A stretch of DNA of 37,514 nucleotides from JAGOEF01 sp964511665 (GTDB taxonomy: Bacteria; Bacteroidota; Bacteroidia; Bacteroidales; ML635J-15). Position numbers and translations under genes: made by a program. Location: assembly GCA_964511665.1 (NCBI GenBank), contig CAZEHA010000037.1:1-37514 (forward strand). Direction: 5' to 3'. Position 1 is the stretch's first letter, and every line of letters begins with the position of its first letter. The notes under the pieces were generated by a model. It did no database searches and was not told the origin of the DNA. It worked only from the letters and a program-made list of their open reading frames with translations. Shown piece after piece: positions 16,981 through 25,899 of the stretch.

Positions 16981-18057
16981 TTATTCAGATAGCTTAAAAC
17001 GCAGATAAATAGGATTATGGTCGGAGTGCTCGAAGTCCAGATGTTTTGCGTAAACCGTATCGACAACAATATTGGGCGAAACCAAAAAATGGTCGATAAC
17101 AGTTGTTCCTGTGGTTCCTTTTACATATGCCTGATTAACACGACGATTAGTAGGACATCTGTTGTCGTATACCCATTGCCAGCCTTCAGGCAAAAAGTCA
17201 TCGGGAACAAGCAACGAATATGTCGAATCGAAAAAGTCGTCATGGTAGGCAGGCTCAAAACCTGTTGGAACCTGATTCCAGTCGCCGCCTACAATTACGA
17301 AATTGCCATTTTCGTATTCGCGTAGAATGTAGTTTTTCAGGTGATCCATCTCCATTTTGCGTTGCGATCCGTCGTCGAAAGCCGAATTATGAGTATTTAT
17401 TATCATGAGTTCCCTGGCATTATCGAGTTGATATCGTTTCACCAGGAAACAACGCCTTAGGTTAAAATATTTCATCGGAAACGATTCGTTGTCGGGATAT
17501 GCTCTTCGAATTACCGATTTTGGGACAAACCGTGAAATACTCAACAAACCGCTAAGCACCTTTCCCATAGGATTGGTAACAGGCACAGGGACAAACTTAA
17601 CAGAGTAGTTAATTCCAAAATAGGTACGATAGCCTTCGAGCAATTTCAGGCTCCAGAAATTATCGTATTGCTTGGTATTATAGCTGCGTCTGGAGCCGTT
17701 GTCAACTTCCTGAAGCAAAAAAATATCGCTGATGGTATCGGTATTCACATAATCTTGAATAGCAAGAAAATTATCATACACCTGCTCTTTTTCGGGTCTA
17801 AGCATACTTCCTCCGTCGTAGAAAAAATCCATGTCGCGATCGAGGCCGCAATATCCTATATTCCAGCTCATCAACTGATATACCTTATTATCGGCGGGCA
17901 AGGTATCGAAATCGCTGTTCTCTTCGAGTATCATAGCGCGTGGAGGATTATAATATCCTATCACATTGATTAAAAGAATACTAGCAGGTACTGATAGAAG
18001 GATTAAAAAAACCACAAGCGCCCAAACTATTCTTTTATATATTCTATGCTTTCTCAA
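16981..18057 (-). CDS. Membrane-anchored endonuclease/exonuclease/phosphatase (EEP) family protein
   Basis: A 358-residue protein with an N-terminal transmembrane anchor (about residues 9-30) and an EEP catalytic domain facing outward. The catalytic motifs are in order: MSWNIGYCGL, LLQEVDN (metal-binding Glu), NTHNSAF, GGDWNQVP and the C-terminal EHSDHNPIYLRF with the catalytic SDH. The EEP fold covers DNases, sphingomyelinases and inositol phosphatases, so the substrate is open. The start codon is a TTG at 18057: an in-frame stop lies just upstream and there is no ATG before the anchor helix. It precedes the CDF gene in an apparent two-gene operon. Confidence 0.85.
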   Translation of the reverse strand: MRKHRIYKRIVWALVVFLILLSVPASILLINVIGYYNPPRAMILEENSDFDTLPADNKVYQLMSWNIGYCGLDRDMDFFYDGGSMLRPEKEQVYDNFLAIQDYVNTDTISDIFLLQEVDNGSRRSYNTKQYDNFWSLKLLEGYRTYFGINYSVKFVPVPVTNPMGKVLSGLLSISRFVPKSVIRRAYPDNESFPMKYFNLRRCFLVKRYQLDNARELMIINTHNSAFDDGSQRKMEMDHLKNYILREYENGNFVIVGGDWNQVPTGFEPAYHDDFFDSTYSLLVPDDFLPEGWQWVYDNRCPTNRRVNQAYVKGTTGTTVIDHFLVSPNIVVDTVYAKHLDFEHSDHNPIYLRFKLSE

Positions 18058-18090
18058 AAAATAACCGGTATTACAACTTCAATTTCGTTG

Positions 18091-18098
18091 CAAAAATA
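18091..18098 (-). promoter_or_regulatory. -7 promoter element of the EEP-CDF operon
   Basis: The minus strand reads TATTTTTG, an exact TAnnTTTG match 34 bases before the TTG start at 18057. The -33 position has CTG rather than TTG. Confidence 0.4.
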
Positions 18099-18173
18099 CA
18101 GTAATTTTGAAAAAAAACAGCATGTATTATACGGGAAGCATTTCAATATGTAATTAGTGTAATCTTTTTTCAA

Positions 18174-18181
18174 TATTTTTG
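18174..18181 (+). promoter_or_regulatory. -7 promoter element of the ffh operon
   Basis: TATTTTTG matches TAnnTTTG 22 bases before the ffh ATG at 18203. Since transcription would start near 18188, the in-frame TTG at 18179 cannot be the start codon. No good -33 TTG is seen. Confidence 0.45.
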
Positions 18182-18202
18182 CAGCAATTTAAATATAAGC
18201 GT

Positions 18203-19531
18203 ATGTTCGAAAATTTAACCGACAAACTCGAAAGATCGTTCAAACTTCTAAAGGGCGAGGGCAGAATTACCGAGGTGAATGTGGCAGAAACACTGAAAGA
18301 CATCAGGCGAGCGCTTCTTGATGCAGACGTAAACTTTAAAACCGCCAAGCAATTTACCGAAAATGTAAAAGAAAAGGCCTTGGGGCAAGACGTATTAAAG
18401 GCTGTGAAACCCGGACAGATGATGGTAAAGATAGTTCACGAAGAGCTTACCGAACTTATGGGGACCGCAGCAAGCGAAATCAACATAAAGGCGAAGCCCT
18501 CGATTATTCTGATGTCGGGTTTGCAAGGTTCGGGAAAAACTACTTTTTCGGGGAAACTTGCCCACATGCTAAAAACAAAAAAAGGCCGTCACCCCCTGTT
18601 GGTAGCCTGCGACATATACCGGCCTGCTGCCATCGAGCAAATAAAGATACTGGGTTCTCAGATTGAAGTACCGGTGTATTCCGAACCCGAAAATAAAAAT
18701 GCTGTTGATATTGCCCGCGCATCGCTGAAGTATGCCAAAGAGAACGGCTGCGATATCATCATTATCGATACCGCAGGTCGCTTGGCTATCGACGAGATGA
18801 TGATGAAGGAGATAAGTGCTATAAAAGATGCGGTAAAGCCCGACGAAATATTATTTGTTGTTGATTCGATGACCGGACAAGATGCCGTGAATACTGCCAA
18901 AGAATTCAACGAACGGCTAAACTTCGACGGAGTAGTGCTTACCAAACTCGACGGCGACACACGCGGTGGTGCTGCACTTTCGATACGCAGTGTGGTGAAT
19001 AAGCCCATCAAGTTTGTGGGTACCGGCGAAAAAATGGACGCCATCGACGTTTTTCACCCCGAACGTATGGCCACACGTATTTTGGGCATGGGCGATATTG
19101 TTACCCTGGTTGAAAAAGCACAGGAACAATTCGACATTGAAGAATCGCGTAAGCTGCAAAAGAAAATTGCCCGCAACGAATTCAATTTCGACGATTTTTT
19201 GAAGCAAATTCAGCAAATCAAGAAAATGGGTAATTTTAAAGACATTGCAGGCATGATACCCGGAATGGGTAAAGCATTAAGCAAGATGGACATCGACGAC
19301 AATGCCTTTAAGGGCATAGAAGCCATTATACACAGCATGACTGCCGAAGAACGCAACAATCCGAAAATAATAAACGGCAGCCGACGCAAACGCATTGCCG
19401 ATGGAAGCGGAACCACCGTTCAGGATGTGAACAGGCTACTGAAACAATTCGACGAAACAAGGCGCATGATGCAAGTGATGACCGACAAAAACAAAGCAAG
19501 TAAAATGATGGGGCGAATGCCTAAACGATAA
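18203..19531 (+). CDS. ffh: Signal recognition particle protein Ffh
   Basis: A 442-residue SRP54/Ffh GTPase that binds signal sequences and SRP RNA and docks to FtsY. The N domain starts MFENLTDKLERSF. The G domain has GLQGSGKTTFSGKLA (about 107-121), DTAGRL and TKLDGDTRGGAAL. The M domain begins near residue 325 and includes MIPGMGKALSKMD and the RNA-contacting helix with INGSRRKRIADGSG. The methionine-rich tail RRMMQVMTDKNKASKMMGRMPKR (described, ends the protein) is typical. It is the first gene of a tight run; folD begins 13 bases after its stop. Confidence 0.97.
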   Translation: MFENLTDKLERSFKLLKGEGRITEVNVAETLKDIRRALLDADVNFKTAKQFTENVKEKALGQDVLKAVKPGQMMVKIVHEELTELMGTAASEINIKAKPSIILMSGLQGSGKTTFSGKLAHMLKTKKGRHPLLVACDIYRPAAIEQIKILGSQIEVPVYSEPENKNAVDIARASLKYAKENGCDIIIIDTAGRLAIDEMMMKEISAIKDAVKPDEILFVVDSMTGQDAVNTAKEFNERLNFDGVVLTKLDGDTRGGAALSIRSVVNKPIKFVGTGEKMDAIDVFHPERMATRILGMGDIVTLVEKAQEQFDIEESRKLQKKIARNEFNFDDFLKQIQQIKKMGNFKDIAGMIPGMGKALSKMDIDDNAFKGIEAIIHSMTAEERNNPKIINGSRRKRIADGSGTTVQDVNRLLKQFDETRRMMQVMTDKNKASKMMGRMPKR

Positions 19532-19544
19532 ACAAACACAAGCT

Positions 19545-20423
19545 ATGCAACTTATCGACGGACGAAGTATATCAGAAGAAGTATTGCTCGAAATAGAAGC
19601 AGAAGTAAAAGCAATTACAGAAACCGGCAAAAGGGTTCCGCACCTTACAGCTATAATTGTAGGTAACAATGGCGCCAGCGAAACCTACGTGGGTAACAAA
19701 GAAAAATCGTGTGCCCGGGTGGGATTCAGCTCACAGGTTATCAGACTTGAAGAAAACACATCAGAGGCTGAATTACTAAACATAATAAAAGAAATAAACA
19801 CCAATAGCAAGGTAGATGGTTTAATTGTTCAGCTTCCCCTACCCGCTCACATCAACGAACAACTGGTTATTGAAACTATCGACCCCGCAAAAGATGTCGA
19901 CGGCTTCCACCCCATCAATCTCGGAAAACTGCTGATTGGCATGCCTGCATTTGTTTCGGCAACGCCTTTCGGCATTATAGAACTGCTGCGCCGCTACCAA
20001 ATAGAAACAGAAGGAAAGCATTGCGTGGTAATTGGTCGCAGCAACATTGTTGGGAAACCTATCAGTGTGCTGATGAGCCGTAATACTTACCCGGGTAATG
20101 CCACTGTAAGCGTGTGTCACAGTAAAACTAACAACCTGAAAGACATTTGCCTGCAAGCCGATATACTTATTGTTGCAATGGGAAAACCACTGTTTCTCAC
20201 CGCCGATATGGTAAAAAAAGGTGCTGTAGTAATTGATGTAGGCATCACCCGTATACCCAGCGATAAAACCAAGTCGGGTTGGAAACTGGTGGGCGATGTA
20301 GATTTCGACAATGTAGCACCCCTTTGCAGTTACATAACACCCGTGCCCGGTGGCGTGGGACTGATGACCATAGTAGCTTTGCTTCATAACACGCTGATGG
20401 CATATAAACAAAATATCACATGA
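19545..20423 (+). CDS. folD: Bifunctional methylenetetrahydrofolate dehydrogenase/cyclohydrolase FolD
   Basis: A 292-residue cytosolic enzyme that interconverts 5,10-methylene-THF and 10-formyl-THF, using NADP+. The catalytic Tyr and Lys are in YVGNKEKSC, in the Y-x-x-x-K spacing. QLPLPAHINE, KDVDGFHPINLGKLL, VVIGRSNIVGKP (Rossmann loop) and the C-terminal PVPGGVGLMT are the family signatures. Length is normal. It sits 13 bases after ffh, and its TGA overlaps the hydE ATG as ATGA, so translation of hydE is likely coupled to it. Confidence 0.97.
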   Translation: MQLIDGRSISEEVLLEIEAEVKAITETGKRVPHLTAIIVGNNGASETYVGNKEKSCARVGFSSQVIRLEENTSEAELLNIIKEINTNSKVDGLIVQLPLPAHINEQLVIETIDPAKDVDGFHPINLGKLLIGMPAFVSATPFGIIELLRRYQIETEGKHCVVIGRSNIVGKPISVLMSRNTYPGNATVSVCHSKTNNLKDICLQADILIVAMGKPLFLTADMVKKGAVVIDVGITRIPSDKTKSGWKLVGDVDFDNVAPLCSYITPVPGGVGLMTIVALLHNTLMAYKQNIT

Positions 20424-21508
20424 CCCCATTCAAAAGCCTTCTCGAGAAAAAAGTATTTAACCGTAACCACATCATCGAAATGTTGTCGGCCACCGGCGAA
20501 AATTACGAGTTACTGCTTAAAAAGGCCTACGAAGTGAAGCAGCAATACATTGGGAACAAGGTGTACTTCAGAGGATTGGTTGAACTGTCGAATATATGCT
20601 CGAAGAATTGCTATTATTGCGGCATAAGGCACGACAATAAAAAAGTAAAACGATATGCAGTTACCGACGATGAAGTTATAGAATGCGCCCGATATGCACA
20701 CAATCGCCAATGGGGTTCGCTGGTGCTGCAATCGGGAGAACTCAACACCCCTGCATTTACCAATCGTATAGAGAAGCTATTGCGCGAAATTAAAAAGATA
20801 GGCAACGGGGCATTGGGCGTTACCCTTTCGTGTGGCGAGCAAACCGAAGAGGTATTTCGCCGATGGTTCGAGGCGGGCGTGCACCGTTATTTACTGCGTA
20901 TAGAAAGCGCTACGCCCGAATTATATGCCAACATTCACCCTAACGATGCAAATCACAGCTACCAAAATCGTATTGATACGCTGAAACTATTACAAAAATG
21001 CGGCTATCAAACCGGAACCGGTGTTATGATTGGCCTACCGTTTCAAACCATCGAACATTTGGCTGATGATTTGATTTTTATGCGCGATTTCGACATCGAT
21101 ATGTGTGGAATGGGTCCATACATCGAGCACGAAGACACTCCACTGTATGCCCACCGCGATAAATTGCCTTCGCTGCAGCAACGTCTGCAACTCAGTTTTA
21201 AAATGATTGCCTGCTTGCGCATCATCATGAAAGACATCAACATTGCTTCAACCACAGCATTGCAAACCATCGACCCCAAAGGACGTGAGAATGGATTAAA
21301 AGCAGGATCAAATATAATTATGCCCAATATCACACCGGTAAAATATCACGACAACTATAATTTATACAAGGGAAAACCGGCTATTCCAGAAGAAACCGAT
21401 GAATACCTGAAAGGCCTCGAAAAACAAATAAACGATGCCGGCGACGAAATTGCCTACGGCGTTTGGGGTGACCCATTGCACTTTTTTGCCCGAAAAAACA
21501 ACACATAA
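20420..21508 (+). CDS. hydE: [FeFe]-hydrogenase H-cluster radical SAM maturase HydE
   Basis: A 362-residue radical SAM enzyme. The cluster motif is C60-S-K-N-C64-Y-Y-C67 within RGLVELSNICSKNCYYCGIR. LVLQSGE, YLLRIESATPELY, GYQTGTGVMIGLPFQT, DIDMCGMGPYIEHEDTPL and NIIMPNITPVKY follow in the order known from HydE, where GP-F/Y-I-x-H-x-DTP is characteristic. HydE acts with HydG and HydF to build the diiron subcluster, so the organism probably has an [FeFe]-hydrogenase encoded elsewhere. BioB and PylB relatives fit these motifs less well. No hydF or hydG is nearby; the gene is coupled to folD and followed 4 bases later by the M28 peptidase. Confidence 0.9.
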   Translation: MTPFKSLLEKKVFNRNHIIEMLSATGENYELLLKKAYEVKQQYIGNKVYFRGLVELSNICSKNCYYCGIRHDNKKVKRYAVTDDEVIECARYAHNRQWGSLVLQSGELNTPAFTNRIEKLLREIKKIGNGALGVTLSCGEQTEEVFRRWFEAGVHRYLLRIESATPELYANIHPNDANHSYQNRIDTLKLLQKCGYQTGTGVMIGLPFQTIEHLADDLIFMRDFDIDMCGMGPYIEHEDTPLYAHRDKLPSLQQRLQLSFKMIACLRIIMKDINIASTTALQTIDPKGRENGLKAGSNIIMPNITPVKYHDNYNLYKGKPAIPEETDEYLKGLEKQINDAGDEIAYGVWGDPLHFFARKNNT

Positions 21509-21512
21509 ATTC

Positions 21513-23303
21513 ATGACGAAAAACTTACCGAAATACCTGTTTTTACTGCCGTTTATGAGGTGGTTTTGCAAATTTCGGGCATTGATCGCGGCTCTGTTTT
21601 TGCTTATCGGCATATTTACTCAGGCCCAATCTATCACACAGCCGATTGAATATTTTGATCACGACATGCTCAAATTGCATGTTCAGATACTCAGTTCCGA
21701 CTTATTGCAGGGTCGTGCGCCCGGAACCAAAGGCGATAGTTTATCTACATTGTATCTACTCGAAGAATTTGCATCGATTGGGTTGCAAACACAGCATCCA
21801 TTCGGGCAACAAGAATTTATGTTCAGGGCTTACAACCTTGTGGGAGAAGGCAGTTATGCTCGTGTGTCGGATAGCAGGCTTGAATTGCACAACCATTTTT
21901 TACCGGCTGCCTTTTCGGCCACAGCCAAGGCTGAGGCTCCAATTGTAATATGCCCCTACGGAACAAAAAACGACAGAGGCCTATTCGACAAGAGCGAATT
22001 AAAAGAAAAGTGGGTAATGTTAATACCCAACAGTACCAAGCAAAAAACCAGCAATATAAGCACCCCTGCTGCCCACCGCGATTTGGTTTTCGAAATGCTC
22101 GACAGGGGGGCATCAGGTGTTATTTTTGTTTGCGACTTTTTTGAACCCGATACCATAACGAGCTTGCAAACTGCACTTCCGGTGCTGTATGTAACACGCG
22201 ATGCTGCACAATACATTTTAAACAACTATGTAGAAGCAGCAGCAAATAATAAAAAAATACCTGATGTGTCTAACGACACAATCGGTGTAATCACCGATAT
22301 TGTTTTTGAGGCTGCATGCAAAATAGAACCCGTTTTCAGGAATACCTGTAACATCATGGGTGCAATTATCAACAATCGCTCAAACCGATATCTTATTATT
22401 GGTGCGCATTACGATCATTTGGGTTTGGGAGGATATGGCAGCAGCAGCCGAACACCCGAAGAACTCGCCATACACTATGGTGCCGACGACAATGCTTCGG
22501 GTGTTGCCGGAATGCTGTTGCTGGCTTCAGCAATCAGCAAGAGTGAATTATGCGACTCTTTGAATTTTATTTTTATTGCTTTTGGTGCCGAAGAACGCGG
22601 TTTGCTGGGCTCTAAATTTGTGGTAGAAAACATGCCTGTACCAATCGATTCGGTAGTAGCTATGATAAACCTTGACATGATTGGTCGCTTACAGAGCGAC
22701 AAAAAAATAGTTGCCGGAGGGACAGGTACAGCAGCCGACATGGAAAAACTATTAAACGATGCAGTGTTATATTCGAATCTTGTAGTTCATCATCAAAGCG
22801 AGGGTTACGGTCCGTCTGATCATGCAGCTTTTTACGCCGCAGGAATCCCTGTAATGTATTTCTCCACCGGTGCACACCCCGATTATCATACTCCCGATGA
22901 TAGTGAGCAAAAAATTAATTACCCGGGGATGCAGCAGATATTGGAATACGTTTATGGTGTTGTTAGGCTGATAGCGAGCAATAATTACGAAATGCATTTT
23001 ACCGAAGCAGGTCCCCGTCAGGCTTCGGAAACCCGACACGGAAGGGGGAAAGTTAGTTTTGGGATTATGCCCGATATCACGGCTACCGACATACAGGGAC
23101 TGCGTGTTCAGGCCGTAAGCCCCGGAAAACCGGCTTACCTGGCAGGGATGAAAAGCGGCGATATAATTGTTGCCATTGGCGGAATGCCTGTAAGCGATAT
23201 TTACGAATATATGTTTCGGTTAAGCAGAATTGAACCCGGAGCCACAATTACGGTTGATATCATTAGAAACAGCAACAACATGGTTTTACTAATTCAGTTA
23301 TAG
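21513..23303 (+). CDS. Secreted M28 family aminopeptidase with PA insertion and C-terminal PDZ domain
   Basis: A 596-residue exported zinc aminopeptidase. A hydrophobic segment (about residues 22-38) ending TQAQS is the signal peptide. A PA-type insertion lies at about 110-240. The two-zinc ligands are all visible: His299 (GAHYDHLG), Asp325 (GADDNASG), Glu360/361 (GAEERG), Asp388 (NLDMIG) and His459 (DYHTPDD). A PDZ domain (about 515-596, with VQAVSPGKPAYLAGMKSGDIIVAIGG, quoted in part as PGKPAYLAGMKSGD) closes the protein. I use ATG 21513, 4 bases after the hydE stop; ATG 21555 would shorten the signal region. It probably digests peptides outside the inner membrane. Confidence 0.9.
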   Translation: MTKNLPKYLFLLPFMRWFCKFRALIAALFLLIGIFTQAQSITQPIEYFDHDMLKLHVQILSSDLLQGRAPGTKGDSLSTLYLLEEFASIGLQTQHPFGQQEFMFRAYNLVGEGSYARVSDSRLELHNHFLPAAFSATAKAEAPIVICPYGTKNDRGLFDKSELKEKWVMLIPNSTKQKTSNISTPAAHRDLVFEMLDRGASGVIFVCDFFEPDTITSLQTALPVLYVTRDAAQYILNNYVEAAANNKKIPDVSNDTIGVITDIVFEAACKIEPVFRNTCNIMGAIINNRSNRYLIIGAHYDHLGLGGYGSSSRTPEELAIHYGADDNASGVAGMLLLASAISKSELCDSLNFIFIAFGAEERGLLGSKFVVENMPVPIDSVVAMINLDMIGRLQSDKKIVAGGTGTAADMEKLLNDAVLYSNLVVHHQSEGYGPSDHAAFYAAGIPVMYFSTGAHPDYHTPDDSEQKINYPGMQQILEYVYGVVRLIASNNYEMHFTEAGPRQASETRHGRGKVSFGIMPDITATDIQGLRVQAVSPGKPAYLAGMKSGDIIVAIGGMPVSDIYEYMFRLSRIEPGATITVDIIRNSNNMVLLIQL

Positions 23304-23304
23304 T

Positions 23305-24129
23305 ATGACAAGTTCTAAATTCAGATGGGCATTGGTTTGGATATTATCGGCAATTATCACACTGCTGGCAGCTTTTTATCAACGCAGCACAGGCCCTACC
23401 TATCCTAAGAAGTACAGTATTGAACTAAACGGCCAAAATTATAAGTTTTCGTTGAAGCGGAGTCATACCCTCACTCGCGATTGCTTTATTGAATTGAAAG
23501 ATGCCCCTGATGGACTTTCGGGAACTGTGTTTTACCGCCCCTACCCAACCAATTCAGAATGGCAACAAGCAGGCTTTGTGAAAGAAAAGAACACACTTAC
23601 CGCAGCACTGCCGGTGCAGCCGGCTGCAGGCAAGCTGCAATATTATTTAGAGTTGAATCATAATGAAAAAACCATACAAATAGCTAAATCGGAACCGGTA
23701 ATTATGCGTTTTAAGGGAGATGTACCGGCCGGTTTTATGATTCCTCACATATTGGTTATGTTTCTGGCCATGTTCTTCTCGAATCTTACCGGATTGCTTG
23801 TGATAACCCGAAACAACAAATACCGCAGGTATATGAACATCAGTTTTGTTTTGTTGCTTGTGGGTGGATTGATACTGGGGCCAATTATTCAGAAATACGC
23901 TTTCGGGCATTTTTGGACAGGTTTTCCGTTCGGTTATGATTTAACCGACAACAAAACACTCATTATTTTTTTGGTTTATGCTGCTGCTGTAATTGCCAAC
24001 TTAAAGAAGCCCCGACCCTACTGGGCTCTTATAGCTGCCATTGTGTTGCTGCTTATTTATTCAATCCCTCACAGCCTGATGGGCTCTGAACTCGATTACA
24101 GCACCGGGCAGGTAGTAACCGGAGCCTGA
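23305..24129 (+). CDS. Membrane protein of unknown function, last gene of the ffh run
   Basis: A 274-residue protein beginning one base after the M28 stop. A short N-terminal helix (about residues 9-24) leads to a periplasmic beta domain (about 35-135). Three to four membrane helices follow (about 145-165, 175-200, 215-235, 240-260), with GHFWTGFPFGYDLTDNKTLIIFLVYA in a loop-helix region (quoted in part as FWTGFPFGYDLTD). The FWTG-PFGYDLTDNK segment looks conserved and is reminiscent of heme- or quinone-linked membrane proteins, but I do not recognise the family. The one-base spacing implies co-translation with the M28 peptidase. Confidence 0.75.
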   Translation: MTSSKFRWALVWILSAIITLLAAFYQRSTGPTYPKKYSIELNGQNYKFSLKRSHTLTRDCFIELKDAPDGLSGTVFYRPYPTNSEWQQAGFVKEKNTLTAALPVQPAAGKLQYYLELNHNEKTIQIAKSEPVIMRFKGDVPAGFMIPHILVMFLAMFFSNLTGLLVITRNNKYRRYMNISFVLLLVGGLILGPIIQKYAFGHFWTGFPFGYDLTDNKTLIIFLVYAAAVIANLKKPRPYWALIAAIVLLLIYSIPHSLMGSELDYSTGQVVTGA

Positions 24130-24139
24130 CAACAACTGT

Positions 24140-25384
24140 TTACCGAAACGAAAACAGCACAGGAACCAGAAAGACGACCACAAAAGTCCAAACGGCATAT
24201 ACACCTAAATATCGACCTGTGATGCGGGCAATGGAGTCAACACTTTCGCCCCTGAAGTAGGAACGCAGTAAACCTATCGATATCAGAAACAGGTGCACAA
24301 ATATGAGCAGGTTCGAAACGGCAAGCACGCTGCGGTTTGGGGTAATGCCCTGAAACAAACGCGACACGATGGCTACCAGAGCCACGGCATTGATGATGAG
24401 TGCCGAAACAGTGAGCAACAATAGAATAAGCGTGTGAATGTTGTGCTGCTGTTTGCGGTCGAGTTCCGACAGGCTAAACACCACAATGGCCATTACTGCC
24501 AGCAGCATCACATTGAACACAATAAGCAGTTCGCGGTCGTGCATTACGGCCGAGCCACCCACAAGCATCGAAACAAGATATACCAACAGAGTTATCAACA
24601 CCAGCGGCGTAAACACCTTGGCTATAACCGGAGCAATTTTACCTGTAATATTACCGTAAGAGTGGGTAAGATAAGCGGCAACCACCGGTGCTCCCACCAA
24701 TCCAAAAATCGCAATATAGTCGAAATAAAAAGTCGAAATATCGATGTTGATGGCGGTGAACAAGCCCAAAGTTAGCGCAGTGAGCAATCCACCGGCCAAT
24801 AGTATTAAAACTGTCATAATTACCAACTCGCCGTTGAAGCGGATAAACTCCATACGCTCCGACGGGTTTCTGAAATTATGCAATGTAAAAACAACACCCC
24901 AGATGCACCACATCAACAGCGGGGCATGCATCAGTGCTAAATCGGACGAATGCCCTGTTTCGTTGGGGATTACATTCAAATACAACAACATGGCGACGAG
25001 TGCCACAACATAAACTATGGCTGCCTTTACGGCCTTAGCACCAAGCCTAAAAAGGCTATACATTACCAATCCGTTGAAAAGAATAACAGCCAGATTGCGC
25101 GTATAAAACCTCTCAAAACCAATTTCGGGAAAAACATTGGGTATTTTTACCAAAAAACCTGTAATCAAACAAATTGCAATAAGCACCACCACATCAACAA
25201 TTTTTGTTGATACAACTAAAGGGGTTTTATTCTCTGCGAGTCTTATTTTCCAGAACCTGATAAGCTCTGAATCGTAAGATGCCGTAAGTTCCGAAAAAGC
25301 CTTTGCGAACGACTGTTTGTTGCTACGATAGAGTTTTTCGAGCATTTCGGCATTGGCCAAATTGTCGATTATTTGCTGTTTCAT
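24140..25384 (-). CDS. Polytopic membrane protein of unknown function (possibly DUF4153-like)
   Basis: A 414-residue protein. Residues 1-55 are soluble and charged (FWKIRLAENKTP just before the membrane). About eleven hydrophobic helices then run to the C-terminus. A conserved-looking loop, LHNFRNPSERMEFIRFNGEL, lies between helices 4 and 5. The general layout resembles DUF4153 proteins common in Bacteroidota, but this assignment is only suggestive. It converges on the preceding gene with a 10-base gap and follows the SOR-like gene by 92 bases. Confidence 0.7.
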   Translation of the reverse strand: MKQQIIDNLANAEMLEKLYRSNKQSFAKAFSELTASYDSELIRFWKIRLAENKTPLVVSTKIVDVVVLIAICLITGFLVKIPNVFPEIGFERFYTRNLAVILFNGLVMYSLFRLGAKAVKAAIVYVVALVAMLLYLNVIPNETGHSSDLALMHAPLLMWCIWGVVFTLHNFRNPSERMEFIRFNGELVIMTVLILLAGGLLTALTLGLFTAINIDISTFYFDYIAIFGLVGAPVVAAYLTHSYGNITGKIAPVIAKVFTPLVLITLLVYLVSMLVGGSAVMHDRELLIVFNVMLLAVMAIVVFSLSELDRKQQHNIHTLILLLLTVSALIINAVALVAIVSRLFQGITPNRSVLAVSNLLIFVHLFLISIGLLRSYFRGESVDSIARITGRYLGVYAVWTFVVVFLVPVLFSFR

Positions 25385-25476
25385 GCTTGTGGCTGCATCA
25401 TTGGTTTATTAGCTTACAACGCAGCCAATTCATTATTATTATAACCAAGCACAATTGAATGGGTATGTTCCACAAA

Positions 25477-25812
25477 TCAGCGTACTACAATTTTCGCCTT
25501 TTTGTTTCCTAATTTATTACAGGTTGTTTTTACCACTACCTTGCTACCCTGCTGAATTTCGGGGATTAGCAATTCTACAATTTCGCTTTCTTTCGAGCTT
25601 TGCCGTTTGGGTTCGATGGTTTTCACCTCTACCCCGTCGACATACACCGTAATGTTGCTTATATAGTGATTTTCGGCATTGTTTACCGGATGCATCACCT
25701 CTATGAACAATTTACCTTCGGCATATTTCAGTTTTACCTTTTTAGCCGGATGCGCTTCTATCAGCAATGGAAATACAAGTAGCAATACTAAAAGAGAATA
25801 TCTCAGTTTCAT
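25477..25812 (-). CDS. Small secreted superoxide-reductase/desulfoferrodoxin-like protein with altered metal site
   Basis: A 111-residue protein with signal peptide MKLRYSLLVLLLVFPLLIEA; cleavage after Ala20 would leave His21 at the N-terminus. The rest follows the desulfoferrodoxin/superoxide reductase beta-sandwich: His21, then HP at 41-42, HYI at 49-51 and CN at 98-99. In superoxide reductase these are iron ligands (three His, one Cys). The fourth His, in the motif C-N-x-H-G, is Leu101 here (CNKLG). It could be a dead or re-purposed homologue, for example in metal binding or transfer; a secreted Ig-like protein is the fallback. It lies between ligA and a membrane protein gene, all on the minus strand. 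Confidence 0.6.
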   Translation of the reverse strand: MKLRYSLLVLLLVFPLLIEAHPAKKVKLKYAEGKLFIEVMHPVNNAENHYISNITVYVDGVEVKTIEPKRQSSKESEIVELLIPEIQQGSKVVVKTTCNKLGNKKAKIVVR

Positions 25813-25899
25813 AATAACGAGATTACAGATTTATTTTAAAACAGTTCAACCACATCTAATGTTCATAGAAGTTGAAAACATAGCAAGCTTCTCGATGCT

